A stretch of 64,000 nt of DNA, from contig CANTUR010000919.1 in the NCBI GenBank assembly GCA_947683625.1, positions 82,424 to 146,423 on the forward strand, read 5' to 3'. Shown piece after piece: positions 22,586-33,949 of this stretch. A program made the translations under genes and the position numbers. How positions within the stretch are numbered: the first letter of the stretch is position 1; the number at the start of each line of letters is the position of its first letter. The DNA is from Mallotus nudiflorus (lineage: Eukaryota > Streptophyta > Magnoliopsida > Malpighiales > Euphorbiaceae). The notes under the pieces are model-generated. The model did no database searches. It worked only from the letters and a program-made list of their open reading frames with translations, and was not told where the DNA came from.

Positions 22586-23207
22586 TTTTGTCAGTCCTCT
22601 GTAACATACAAATGCTAGTTTTACAAAATTTTATTTTTAGATTGACAATTTTATGCAATTTTATTTTGTATAGCAGAGATTCTATAATTGCATGCATGAA
22701 TATGTTAATTTATATATTGACAGGAATGTATCTTTTTGCAGAATCAAAGACACAAGAAAAATTTACCTCATCTCTAGCCTTTGAGCATCAGTGAAGGTGC
22801 AAGCAAATCAAAGGGAGCACCTCTTCCCCTTCATTGAGCCCCAGATTAATTTGAGGAAAATGTAGTTAAGATATGACCAGATATGATAGCCTGGAGTTGC
22901 TTCCATGTAGTCTGTGTCCTAGGTGAGCCATAGGATCAAACATATTTCAGATTGGAGATCAAATGAAAGAATAATTGAAGAAATAAAATTTGGAAATTAA
23001 GAGAAAAAAAAAGGAATGAAAAGGATGGGAATGAATAAATGAATCGGCAAAATGTAAAATTTATATTAAAGTGGAAAACATCCACTTTAGTCCCTTAACT
23101 TTGTTTGCATTCCAGTTTAATACTTTTCTTGCAATTTAGTCCTAAATTACAAAGCTACATGATTTGATAATTCATTGAATTATTAAATTGTCAGCATAAA
23201 AGAAATC

Positions 23208-24375
23208 AACATCATACAACCGAGTATAATGTATCCCTTTCAATCCATACTATACGTCTGAATATAGTTGACATTGTACGACTGAGTACAATGTACCTTT
23301 TTAATCCAAACTATACAACCGAGTATAGTCGACATTGTACGACCGAGTACAATATACCTCTTCAATCAGCACTATACGACTAAGTATGGTCAACATCATG
23401 TAATCGAGTATGATGTATCCTTGTAATCCAGACTATACGATCAAGTATAGTCAACATTGTATAATCGAGTACAATGTACCTCTTCAATTAGCATTATACG
23501 ACCGAGTATAGTCAACATCATACGATCGAGTATAATGTATCCTTTCAATCCGAACTATATGAATGAGTATAGTCAACATTGTACAACCAAGTGCAATGTA
23601 TCTCTTCAATTATCACTATACGTTTGAGTATAGTCAACATCATACGATTGAGTATGATATATCCCTTTCAATCCATACTATACGTCCGAGTATAGTCGAC
23701 ATTGTACGACTAAGTACAATGTACCTTTTCAATCTATACTATATGACTAAGTATAGTCAACATCATACGAGTGAGTATGATGTATCCCTATTAATTAGCA
23801 CTATATGTCCGAGTATAGTCAACATCATACGACCTAGTATGATGTATCCCTTTCAATCCGTATTAGACGTCCGAGTATGGTTGACATTGCACGACCTAGT
23901 ACAATGTACCTTTTCAATCTATACTATACGATTGAGTATAGTCAACATCATATGACCGAGTATGATGTATCCATATCAATTAGCACTATATGTCTGAGTA
24001 TAGTCAACATTATACGACTAAATATGATGGATCCCTTTTATTCGTACTATACAACTGAGTATAGTCAACATCATACAATTGAGTATGATGTATCTTTTCA
24101 ATCTGCACTATATGTCTGAGTATAGTCAACATTGTACGATCGAGTATAATGTATCCTTGTAATCCGTACTACACGTCTGAGTATAGTCAATATTGTACGA
24201 CTGAGTACAATGTACTTTCTTAATTTGTATTATACAATCGAGTATAGTCAATATTGTATGACCGAGTACAATGTATCTTTTCAATTAGTACTATACGACA
24301 AAGTATAGTCAACATTATACGACTGAGTATGATGTATCCTTTTAAATCAGTGCTATACATCTGAGTATAGTGTTT
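23208..24375. repeat. Hairpin minisatellite of unit D: ~61-bp unit, about 19 copies, two dyads per unit
   Basis: Each unit has dyad 1 (arms CTATAC and GTATAG) and dyad 2, which exists in two versions: CATTGTAC/GTACAATG and CATCATAC/GTATGATG. Both have a 6-base loop like GACCGA. Examples with perfect 9-base arms are 23271-23294 (ACATTGTAC/GTACAATGT) and 23822-23845 (ACATCATAC/GTATGATGT). Both arms change together between versions. The array ends with a single dyad 1 at about 24352-24370 and is followed by a conserved ~190-bp block and the PPT. Related arrays are at 50320-50600, 58833-59175 and one unit at 35350-35405. Confidence 0.9.
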
Positions 24376-24561
24376 CCTTAGATGTTTTAGGATTATGCCT
24401 AGTGTTGTATGACAACACAAGCATTCATCGTGAATTGACGATCGCTTGCAAGCAAAATCCTCAAGGAGCACAAGTAAGTATCTAAACTTTTGTTCTTAAG
24501 AAATTGTGAGTTTATTTACTTTGCTGCAATTTGTTAAACAAATAGCAACAAAGGGGGCAAC
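24376..24561 (+). other. Conserved pre-PPT block and polypurine tract of unit D
   Basis: A block of about 190 bases is shared with A (35406-35590), E (50600-50785) and H (59180-59371). It contains small inverted pairs such as GTTG/CAAC around 24404-24416, and in E and H AGGC/GCCT. It ends in the PPT AACAAAGGGGGCAAC at 24547-24561, abutting the TG of the LTR. The PPT primes plus-strand DNA. Why the rest is conserved is unknown. Confidence 0.75.
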
Positions 24562-25026
24562 TGTAAATACCTAAATTTATGATGATGAAGTGTGGATACG
24601 ACAGAGGGCTCTGATGATGAAAATGTTATAAATAGGTCTTTAATACTTGAAGTTTGAAAACTTAAAAGTTTGAATGCATTTCCAAAAGGGGTTTAATTGG
24701 TTTTTTAAGGACTTAATTGTAATGTTTTTCAAGAACTAATTGAAAAGTCTAAATTCTTTCAGGGGTCATTTTGTAATTAAAAGTTAAAAAAAAGAAAGAT
24801 TGGAATTATGTAATTTCAATCGGAATTATATAATTTTGGTCAGAATTAGGCATATTCAATCTATTATTTTATTTTATTTTATTTCAGTAAATAAAATTTG
24901 GTTTCCTCAATTTTGATTGGTCAAATAGTATGTATCTGAACTTTTAGGAAATTAAAATCCTTTTAAAATCAAAACTCTAAAAAAGGCAAGTCATAGTAGG
25001 ATACATTTTTAGTTACGGTTTTTTCT

Positions 25027-25034
25027 TATAAAAG
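25027..25034 (+). promoter_or_regulatory. TATA box of the D/B shared LTR
   Basis: TATAAAAG sits about 465 bases into the LTR. The same box at the same place occurs at 46113-46120, 51241-51248 and 59817-59824, always followed by a conserved GAGCTATC segment. This is the likely RNA polymerase II core promoter for element transcription. Confidence 0.7.
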
Positions 25035-25779
25035 CCTAGTTTGAGCTATCCTGAGGGGGACCTCTCGGAGACTTTTCTTTTTTTTCCTAGGCAGTACACA
25101 AAAAATTTTCTCTATGATTTATTTATTTCTGAAGCAAGGAGCAATAGACTTTTGAGGAAAAGAATAACAAGTTTTTGAAGATCTACTTAACAAACAACGG
25201 TGATTTATACTAGTCTGAGGGGCAACTCATATTGCATCCATAATCATCATCTTCTTTCCTCCTTTCTTTTATTTTATTATTTTGATTTTATTAAATTTCA
25301 ATTTTATTAATTTTTTGTTATTATTTTATTCACTAATCAATGTTTATTCTTTTGTGTTAGTGATTATGGAGAAAATTACATGATGATCTTACTAGGTGAA
25401 CAAAATTTATAAAGGTCCATGAAATGCCATGGATTGAACTTTGTAGCTAAATATAATTTCTAGGTTTTTTTTATTTAGTTGTTTATTTTTGTTTTGATTT
25501 TGTTTTGTTTTTATTATTTTTGGGATTGTATTAATTTTTCTTTTCTTCTTATTTTCAATAGCTCATTGTAATGACCCCAATAGTGGAAATAATGAAGTCA
25601 TGTGTGTGATTGTGTATTTTATTTTAATTAATTAGCTAGTAAAATTAGGGTTTTAATTAGGTAATTAATTAAAATTAATGGCTATAGATACCATTATGTT
25701 GTTTAATTAAAATTGAATTAGATTTAAGAGGATAGAATTAAGGTTGTTTGTTGTTTATTTTATTTTATTTGTTTGTTTT

Positions 25780-25784
25780 GAGTC
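25780..25784. repeat. Target-site duplication GAGTC, left copy of A
   Basis: GAGTC immediately precedes TATAAGCACCC, the 5' LTR start of A. Confidence 0.88.
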
Positions 25785-27899
25785 TATAAGCACCCAATTT
25801 TGGAATAATTTGAGTTTGGATGTGACAGAGAACCCGATGATGAAAATTGACTATGAAATTATATTTATTGGGTCTAATTTATTGGTTTTAAAATAAATTA
25901 TAAATTATTTTATTTATTTATTTTTTAGGACTTATATTTAAATTTCATTTTTAATTATTTCTTAAAAAAAGTTAAAAAAAAAAAAGGGAATTCGGTTAAA
26001 AGGCCAAATTAGCCTAAAGAAAATGAAAAAAAAATTAAAGAGAGGATGGGCCAATGTTGGCCCAAATGGACCAAAACAAATTATAGTGAGAATGGCAGCA
26101 AGGCCATTGAATTCGCGAACTGAACATTTTTTTAAGATGAGATTGAATTGTATTTGGATTTTGATTTTGATTATCTTTTTTTTTTCTTTTTTTTTTTTAA
26201 ATAAACAAGATTTCACATAGAAAGGAGAGGCTCCTAGGATTATTATAATTTTTTCTTCTACTTTATTTGACTTATAGGGGAGCTACAATACACTTACTTA
26301 GATTTTTTATATAATTTTTTTAGTTCTTTACCAAAGATCATATGAAATAAACTAAAAATCACAGATAAACATAACAAAAGCCATAGGTTTTCATCAACGG
26401 TGATTATCCTTCCAAGGGAAATCAATACTGCATTTCATTCTCAAATCTTTTTCTCCTTCTTCTTTTATTTTGATTTTGTTTTTATATTTAATTTTGTTTA
26501 TTATTATTATTATTATTATTTTTAATCATTCATTGATTAATTTTTTTTATTCTCTTGATGGATGAAGTGACATGAATTCACTATGGAAAACCCATGAAGA
26601 TCCATGGAATGCCATGAATTAAATTTTTTATTTGAACATTATTTTTAGGGTTTCTAGGCATTTTATTTATTTCTATTTTATTGAATTTTTATTTTGCATT
26701 TTTATTTATTTGGCTTTTTGGATTGTATTTAATTTTATTTTTAATTTGTAGTAGATCATTGTAATAGCCCCATTAGTAGGAATAGTGAAATCCTGTGTGT
26801 GTGGTTGTGTGTTTATTTTTATTAATTGAGTAGTAAGATTAAGGTTTCAATTGGGTGATTAATTAAAATTATTGGCTATAGAGATAATTAAGGTTTTTTT
26901 TAATTAAAATTGAATTAGATTTAAGTGGATAGAATTAGTGTTGCTTGTTATTATTTTAATTTGTTGTTTAAGGTCACTTTAACTAAATTAGGTTTTTAGA
27001 AGAGATAGATTAATTGATTGTCTGATCTTTTATCTGATTGTTTTGATGTATTTTTATTGTTTTTGGGCCTATTTACTTTTTGTGTTTTGGGCCTTAAGCC
27101 CATGATAGGCTCTAACCCATTTAAATAAATTTAGGTTTTTAGGTTTAATTAATGAAAATACATCTTTAGGCCCATAATTAATTATATTTAGAGTATAGAT
27201 AACTTAGCCCCATTTAGTTAAATTAGACATAGGCCCACTTAATTTAATTAATTTAGACTTAACCTATTTAATTTAAGCCTTTTCCATAATTTTTAGATTT
27301 AAGATCACTTTAGAAATTAAATATGTAGAATTAGGCCCATTAATTTAAATACTTCATAAGTTGTAGATTTAGAGTCAGTTTTAGAACTAAAATAAATAAA
27401 CTTAGGATAATTTAATTAAAATTAAATAAGAATTTGGTCCATTAGTCTTTAGGTTCACTTATAAATTAAAAAATGTAGATTTAGCTCATTTAATTAAAAT
27501 TAATGTAGATTAGACTAACCTATGGATTGTGATAAATGCATTATTTTCGTGGATATTTCATGATTAGTTTGCCTAGAGTTGATTGTTTTAATAGGGGTTT
27601 ATATGAAATTGCATGTAATTAGAGAGTAAGATAGTAATTCATAAAGTAATTCTAAAAGAACAAAAGACTGAAAGAAGTTGGTATTTCGTACCCAGAATCT
27701 CCTAGTTGTGGTACTAGCTTTCTTTTAGAGAATTGAGTACCACCTTTTTCAATTTGTCCCATTTATTACCTTGGGTGGCGACTCCTCATCTCCACGCCAT
27801 GTCTTTGTGACAGTGGTTAGTGTATTCTCTAGAGCCCTAAGCTCAAATAGTGTCGCAATTGCTAAAATCTTGGGTGTGTGCTAAACCCCGTTGTCTACA
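25785..27899 (+). repeat. 5' LTR of element A
   Basis: It starts TATAAGCACCCAATTTTGG (a TG to TA change at the end) and ends GTTGTCTACA, 2115 bases. It aligns with 35591-37753. It contains a short (ATT)7 tract near 26500-26521, where the 3' LTR has about three times as many units. No gene is present; frames at 25962-26220 come from A/T runs. Confidence 0.87.
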
Positions 27900-27900
27900 G

Positions 27901-27918
27901 TGGCTACTCCACTAGGGA
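27901..27918 (+). other. Primer binding site of element A
   Basis: TGGCTACTCCACTAGGGA follows the LTR end after one base. It differs from the PBS of C (TGGCGACTCC) at one position. Confidence 0.83.
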
Positions 27919-28613
27919 TAAGAGATACTAATTCTACTTGTGTTCTTTAGAATTATTTTATTCTTGCATTCATTTTGCATGTCCCTATTAACTGACGACG
28001 TTGGTTTATGGTTCCATGATTCCACTAGCTTCATGGGATTTTAAATTGGCTAATCATCACTTTTAGCTTTAACTCGATTCAAAAGAGATTACCAGTCTCA
28101 TCTGACCAGAGTTTGTAACCCAAGTCTTAAAGGGGGGGTAGTCTTCTCTCGAGTTTGCAAAGGATGTTGGGCCCCTCTAACCTTAGCTTGTAATTCAAGT
28201 CTTAAAGGAGGACATCTTATTAACAGAACCTTGACCTTTTTCACTGGACTTAGCTCATATAATGGCCTATTAACTTCCCCTAGGATTTACCCAAATTGCT
28301 TGTGAATGTTGCCATGAGGTATTTTTATCTATAAAAGCCCAAGCCCATACTTTAGAAGCCCATTTGGGCTAATAAAGATTGGGCTAATCTTTTATACTTA
28401 GAAATGTTATTTCTATGTTTTTACTACTTTGAGAGACTTGGCATGTGTGTTGGTTCTTAATATCCCCTGTTGATATTTAGGCCAAGACTAAAAATCATAG
28501 GACAAGAGACTTGCCATTGAATATGTGTGTGGGAGGAATAAGGTTGAAAGGATGTATATACACTTGACTTGTTGCATAGCACATGCATCATGCATACATG
28601 CATCATACTAGCA
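27919..28613 (+). other. 5' leader of element A
   Basis: This untranslated leader is homologous to 38686-39290 in B and to the leader of C in reverse. It contains blocks such as AAGCCCATTTGGGCTAATAA (28367-28386), a small inverted repeat kept in all three copies. Confidence 0.7.
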
Positions 28614-30395
28614 TTTTATTTTTCAGCCATCATAGATTCATCTGGGTCTTTTTGTGTTTGGAGTCGGAAAGGTGGAAAACTAGTAAGAATTGATTCAAGC
28701 ACACAATCAGTTACAAAAGAGATCCTTAGTATATTGGAAAGGAGTCCTATTAATCCACTATACCTAGAAGTTGTATAGGTTAAACAAGCAGACGAAATGG
28801 AATAACAAGAGGGAGGAAACTGGACTCTAGAGGATGTCAAAGGAGCTTTGATGGATGACATGAGGGCTATGATACAAGGTGAACTGAGATAGGCTTTATC
28901 TGGATTGATGCAACCTACTGCTGCTATCATACCACCACCTATAATTGAGCAACTACCTACTGCTGCAACTGTCCCACTTATTACAGATTCTCCACTTGCT
29001 ACCAATAATGCTAGGGGGAAACTTATTGTTAGAAACCCACCTGCTATTGATGTGAAGCTTGAGGATGTTGAGAACTACATGATAGAAAAGGCAAAGAGAG
29101 AATCACTTGAACTATTACAAGACCATAAGTCCAAGCAGATGAAAGCACTGACTTAAAAGATGTCCAAAATGGAAGAATTGATGAGAGGACAAGGCATTAG
29201 ATATTCATTTGACTTTGATGATGTGATGCAATTTGAGAAAGATAAGTTGCCTGATAAGTTCAAGATGCCACAACTGCAGAAGTTTAATGGTACTGGAGAC
29301 CTAAGGATCCACCTTAGTCAATATACAACTACTATGAGCACCACTAAAGCTCCTCTATCTGTAGTTACCAAATTATTTGTACTATCCTTGGAGGGCATGG
29401 TTATTAATTGGTATCATGGGTTGGAGAAGTCTATCCTAGCAGACTGGAAGGAACTGTGTACCACTTTTTTGAAGCAATATGACTATAATACCAGGCTTAA
29501 AGTGTCCATCAGGAATCTAGAACTGACCAAGCAGAAGCCTAATGAATCATTTTTAGATTTTCTAGCTAGATTCATTAATACGGCAGGATTATTGAAAAAT
29601 AAGCTATCTGAAAAGGATCAGGTTAGGATGATAGTCCAAAATGTATCACCTAATCTAGTTGAGAGGTTACAGATGATGAACCCTAAGGCATTTATAGACC
29701 TTTATGATGATGGGTTGCAAGCTGAAGAGATTGAAAGTGAGAAACAAAAGATTGCTAAAAGCACCGGAGTAAGAAACTACCCAACTAGGGGCATACAATA
29801 AGGAAACATTAGCCAAATTGTGGAAGTGCATGTTGTTCAATAACTAAAGAGGTTCTTCAATTTTAACTAACCTTTGTCAAAAGTCTTAGAATGCCTGATG
29901 CAAAAAGCCTTACTTAAACCTTTACCTAATCCAAACCCACCAAACCCAAATATCCCAGGCTATAACTTAAACAAGCACTACAAATTCCATCAAAACCTTT
30001 AACACTCCACAGATAACTACATTTGCCTCAAACATGAAATCTAAAACCTTATAGACTCTGGAAAGATCACATACCCTGAAAACCTAAGTACAAAAAATAA
30101 TCCTTTCCCAAACTACCAAAATGTACCACCCCAGCTACCATGATGATCAACTCAAGAGTTAGTGAGGAAGAAGTGTTAAGTTCCTTTGAGGACCTAGACC
30201 TTAAAACTAATGAGATATCTCCTAATGCCCTTAGGGATATGGAAAGAGTAGAAGACTTATTAGGTTAGCCTTCAGGAAATTTCAACTATAAGGTATTTTA
30301 TACTAAACCACCTTCTTTTGACATACCCTTTGAGTCAATTGTGCCTACAAGATGGGGTGATGAGTTGATGATGAGAAGCTGCTAGACAAGAAAGA
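28614..30395 (+). pseudogene. Gag of element A
   Basis: The reading begins near 28614 (FYFSAIIDSSGSFCVWSRKG) and runs through GGNWTLEDVKGALMDDMRAM. The best open parts are 28905-29156 and 29160-29801, separated by a single in-frame TAA. The capsid-like domain includes KFNGTGDLRIHLSQYTTTMS, ILADWKELCTTFLKQYDYNT and NESFLDFLARFINTAGLLKN, as in retrotransposon gag families. A degenerate zinc-knuckle region (YKFHQNL...HSTDNYICLKHE) lies near 29970-30040, followed by linker sequence to about 30395. It is the best preserved gag in the window. Being kept while pol is lost is typical of non-autonomous partners. Confidence 0.85.
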
Positions 30396-30519
30396 AAAAT
30401 ACACATTTAAGGAATAAAAAGATGAAATCATGGAGAAAGTCGGTAAGAACATGCAAGAATAATTTTTATGTCAATCACTTGAAGGACAGACACTATAAGA
30501 GTTAACATCCCTAGCATCT

Positions 30520-30870
30520 AGAATAGGAAATAATTTTTTTATTGTCTTTTTTGAATAAAATTTTAGTTTCTATAAAACTTATTTTGTTTTAGTGATCAAT
30601 GACATGAATTCTGATCATGCTTACTTATGTATTGTCATCCTGATAGTACTATGCATTATGATATTGATAGTGTTTGCATGTTTGACATTAATTTAATTCA
30701 ATTAGATTCATTCAGCATGGGCACAATGCAAATTCAAAGAACATTCATATATCACATATGTAACTTTTGAGGATAGAAATTTGAGAGAAAGGAAAAGTGA
30801 AAACAAAAGGAGAAAAAAAAGAAAGAAAAAGGACAATCAGGTAAAAATGAGAGAAAAATATTATGTTAGG
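30520..30870 (+). pseudogene. Residual pol stub and deletion scar of element A
   Basis: About 30590-30775 matches the linker at the start of RT in B (INDMNSDHAYLCIV versus INDMNFGFAYLCDV). After FEDRNLRERK the sequence passes through an A-rich stretch and then reaches post-pol sequence at about 30870 (GGAAATCTAAAAAGACTAATTGGTAAC in pieces). Protease, RT catalytic core, both RNases H and integrase are gone. In B the same span covers about 3.2 kb. Confidence 0.75.
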
Positions 30871-31079
30871 AAATCTAAAAAGACTAATTGGTAACAAGAG
30901 TTGTATCATGTGGTATAATGAATGTTCTCATTTTTTCCCTAATGAATAAATGAAATTGAATTTGAAATTTTTGTTCAAATATCATATATTCGTCTTTATC
31001 ATACTGCATAAGTATTTGAATGGAAAGACAATACATAATGAAAACTAAAATTAGAGCTATAAGATCACTATTTTTATCT

Positions 31080-31960
31080 TCTTGTCACCCCTCTGTGATT
31101 CTACTTGTAAGTCTAATGTCCCCTTATACCTTGGGAATTCAGGTGGCTTAAATAACTTACTTCACAACCCATACCTTATAACTATCATCAATCATTGCAT
31201 CAACATCAAGCCTCATATTCTGCTCAAGAGTCCTTCGAAGTGCAAGTTTAGTTGATTTCATCATTAAGAACTCGCTTCAGTCAGTTCGCCCACTCCTCTG
31301 CATTTTTAAGCATGAGATTGCAACTAATAGGGTTAGTAAGTTAAAGGATCAACAACAATAGTGAAAAAACTGGGTCTCTTGTATATGAAAATGAAAAAAA
31401 ACTATTAGAATAGTGTGAATGAATCCAGAATGAAGCTGGGGGAAAAATGTAATTATGGGGGCAAATTACATAATAGTAAGTATGCATTCAAAGAGCAAAG
31501 ATGGAACACTGAAGTATAAGAGCCAGTATAAGAGATCTCAAGGTAGAAAGAAGCATGCAAATACATTAGTTATCATACAATAAAAGCAATAGTAAAAAGA
31601 AAAGTTCAACAATGCATCAGTTAATCATAAGCTCCAATGTCGAGCCATAGACCCCATTTGCTAGCATAGTCATCTATCTAAAAAATTGTATCAAAGGCTC
31701 TAGCATCAGAAGTACTAACAGCAAGGCATTTAATGCTCAAACCTATAGGCAGTTGATGAGGTACCTTATTCTCACACTCCAAGTTATAAACATAGGTCTG
31801 TTCCAAATAGGAGATCCATTAGGATCATGCATGTCATACATAACATGCATACACTTGCATACATTTATTATGAAATACTTGCTTTGCATAATAAAGTCTT
31901 TGAGCCTAGATAGGATTGTGCAAACACTTTACTACTAACATCTAAAATTAGTATTGTAAA
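31080..31960 (-). pseudogene. Remnants of antisense DUF7745-like and PMD-tail sequences in element A
   Basis: 31090-31330 aligns with 43440-43640 of B, the end of the antisense DUF7745-like gene. About 31620-31960 aligns with the C-terminal tail of the antisense PMD gene (20345-20640 of D, including its intron). The middle is missing, and reading frames are lost. It shows that A descends from an element that carried both antisense genes. Confidence 0.55.
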
Positions 31961-33110
31961 AGTGCAGAAAGGTAGTTCGGATGTTCACATATAAGGGAAA
32001 AGGGTAACACTATTAAGGTGAACTTGATACTTAATGGTACTTTATAACTCAGGAGTTTAATAAATCATGAGCCCATATAGTAAGGGAATATCACTGATAG
32101 TGACACTTATAAAAGCATCATCATGGCGACCTCAAGAGGCTGCATAGGACATTTAAGCTCCTCAACTTCAACATCCATCTCCATAGTCTTATCTAGAGCA
32201 TCATTTGGAATATCTCTGCATAATAGTTAGACTAGTGTAGGGTAAGGAATATGGTGAGGAAAAGGTCCAACATGTCAACAATACGTTTGTTAGCCCTATA
32301 AAAGGGAAGGATGCACTCAAAACCTAAAATGAATGCACTCTGAAAAATTATTTGATTATGAAATCAGATTTCTAACTCCTGAACTTTTTTGCAGGAGATA
32401 TCAAGAAGAGAAATGAAGCCCTTTACCATAGCATTAATGGAATGGAAAAAATACAAACGTAGCCTAGAGCCACAACTTCAATGGTGGAGTATTATGAATT
32501 TTATGATCAAAGACATCATCACCATAATTAAAAGGGAAGAATGCAAAAGAATAATACTGCATTTTGACAAAATCTCTTCACTTGCAAATAGACTATCCTA
32601 ACTTATGGTATTTTATGTAAGGAAAAATAAAAGAGAAGGAGGAAGGGAAAGGAACCAATACATTAGTAAGATCGAGAAAGATTGCAAATCCTAATCATTC
32701 ATTAGAGTATCACCTTGTATGGCAAACAACTTGCCAAACACTCATCAAAATAATAAAAAGAAGTAACATAACTCTATTTCCTTAGATTCTATAATAAAGT
32801 ACCATCTCAATCATAAAATTCACAAATTTAAAGTACATTCATCCACTTTATGAGATCATGTTCGAAAAGCCTATCTTATGACCTTTAATTATAATGGCTT
32901 TTTTTATTAGCCTTATAGAATTCAAATGTTTAGTTAGCGGCTTTGTGTTGATAGTTTATAAACTTTAATCAATCTAATGCTTGGTTTGCACTCAAACGAG
33001 GGGAAAAATATACAAAAATAAAATATATGGACTTGTAGTATAAATTGCTTGAATTTCAAAGTATCATTTTAGTCTTTTGAAAAATAAATGTGCATATAAT
33101 CTACTCCAAT
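31961..33110. other. Degenerate 3' region of element A, no clear gene
   Basis: 31970-32330 weakly resembles the tail of the antisense PMD gene of D, for example the CTCCTCAACTTCAACATCCA context. From about 32330 to 33110 I see only AT-rich sequence. The 70-residue frame at 32389-32601 matches nothing I recognise. Confidence 0.4.
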
Positions 33111-33114
33111 GCTA

Positions 33115-33440
33115 AAAAATGAGTATGAATACAAAATCCCTTGATGATATCCATGTTGAGTAATATGAGAAAGGCAGGGGAATACTAAGAGGTGACTCAA
33201 AAAAAGAGCAAGCATAATTTACTCCATTTCTCATAAATGAGTAAGAGTATCAACATGAAACTTCTAGCGGTATCCACATTAAGTAATACAAGAAAGGCAG
33301 GGGAATACTAAAAGAGGACCATGCTAAAAACTACTCTATTTACTCCAATACTCTGTAAGATTATGAGTATCCAAAGGACCTTTCTAACGGTATCCACACT
33401 GAGTAATATGAGAAAGGTGGGGGAATACTCGGATAAGGAA
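33115..33440. repeat. Tandem repeat of ~115-120 bp, three copies (element A)
   Basis: Three units share GGTATCCACA, GAGTAATATGAGAAAGG and GGGGAATACT (near 33146-33186, 33270-33310 and 33385-33430). The units differ by substitutions and small indels. From 33440 to 33950 nothing recognisable is seen. Confidence 0.75.
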
Positions 33441-33949
33441 GAAAAGCACAAAAATAATTGAAAGGCTATTTTGATACTTAGAATTCAATATATTTATACT
33501 TAAATTCCATGAGTTTTGTGTAGCAAATTCTCTCTAAAATTAGGTGTGAAAGTAAGCTCTTCACTTAAAAAAAGATATGCTCTCAGCATAAGATGGTTAA
33601 CAATGCCTTTGACCTTTGCAAATGGCAAATAAATGATAGTTATGAAAATAAAAAATAGTGAGACTCATTGAGTGCATGCTATCTCATGAAAAGTGATGAT
33701 TTTTCTCATAAATTTTCAATATTATAATGTACTTTTTTAAATTCATCATGATTGAAACTAACTTTAACAAGTTTATTGGAATTGAAAATCTAAAAGGAAG
33801 TGCACCCAACTTATAGAGTTGGTTAACACAACAAAATTCAAAGTCACTCGGTAGAGAAATTCTAATCAGTCAACATAATAAAATTCAAAGTCAGTTAACA
33901 AAAATGCTAATAAGTTCGCACAATGAATTTAAAGCAATCAACTCAAACA

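Larger units (their letters stand above)
24562..25784 (+). repeat. LTR shared by units D and B, first part
   Basis: It starts TGTAAATACCTAAATTTATG after a PPT and matches 50786-52000 in unit E. A TATA box (TATAAAAG, 25027-25034) is followed by the conserved start region AGCTATCCTGAGGGGGACC. It stops at GAGTC (25780-25784), where element A is inserted, and resumes at 37754. Confidence 0.85.

Noticed and set aside
23563..24119. Open frames of 130 and 80 residues across the D minisatellite
   Set aside because: They are translations of the ~61-base repeat, differ between units as DNA dyads dictate and have no domain; no start context or neighbouring exon supports a gene.
23208..24375. CRISPR-like alternation of conserved and variable parts
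   Set aside because: This is plant-type DNA, the variable parts are versions of one another rather than unique spacers, and no cas genes exist.
25962..26220. Overlapping frames on both strands rich in Phe and Lys
   Set aside because: They come from A/T runs in the 5' LTR of A.
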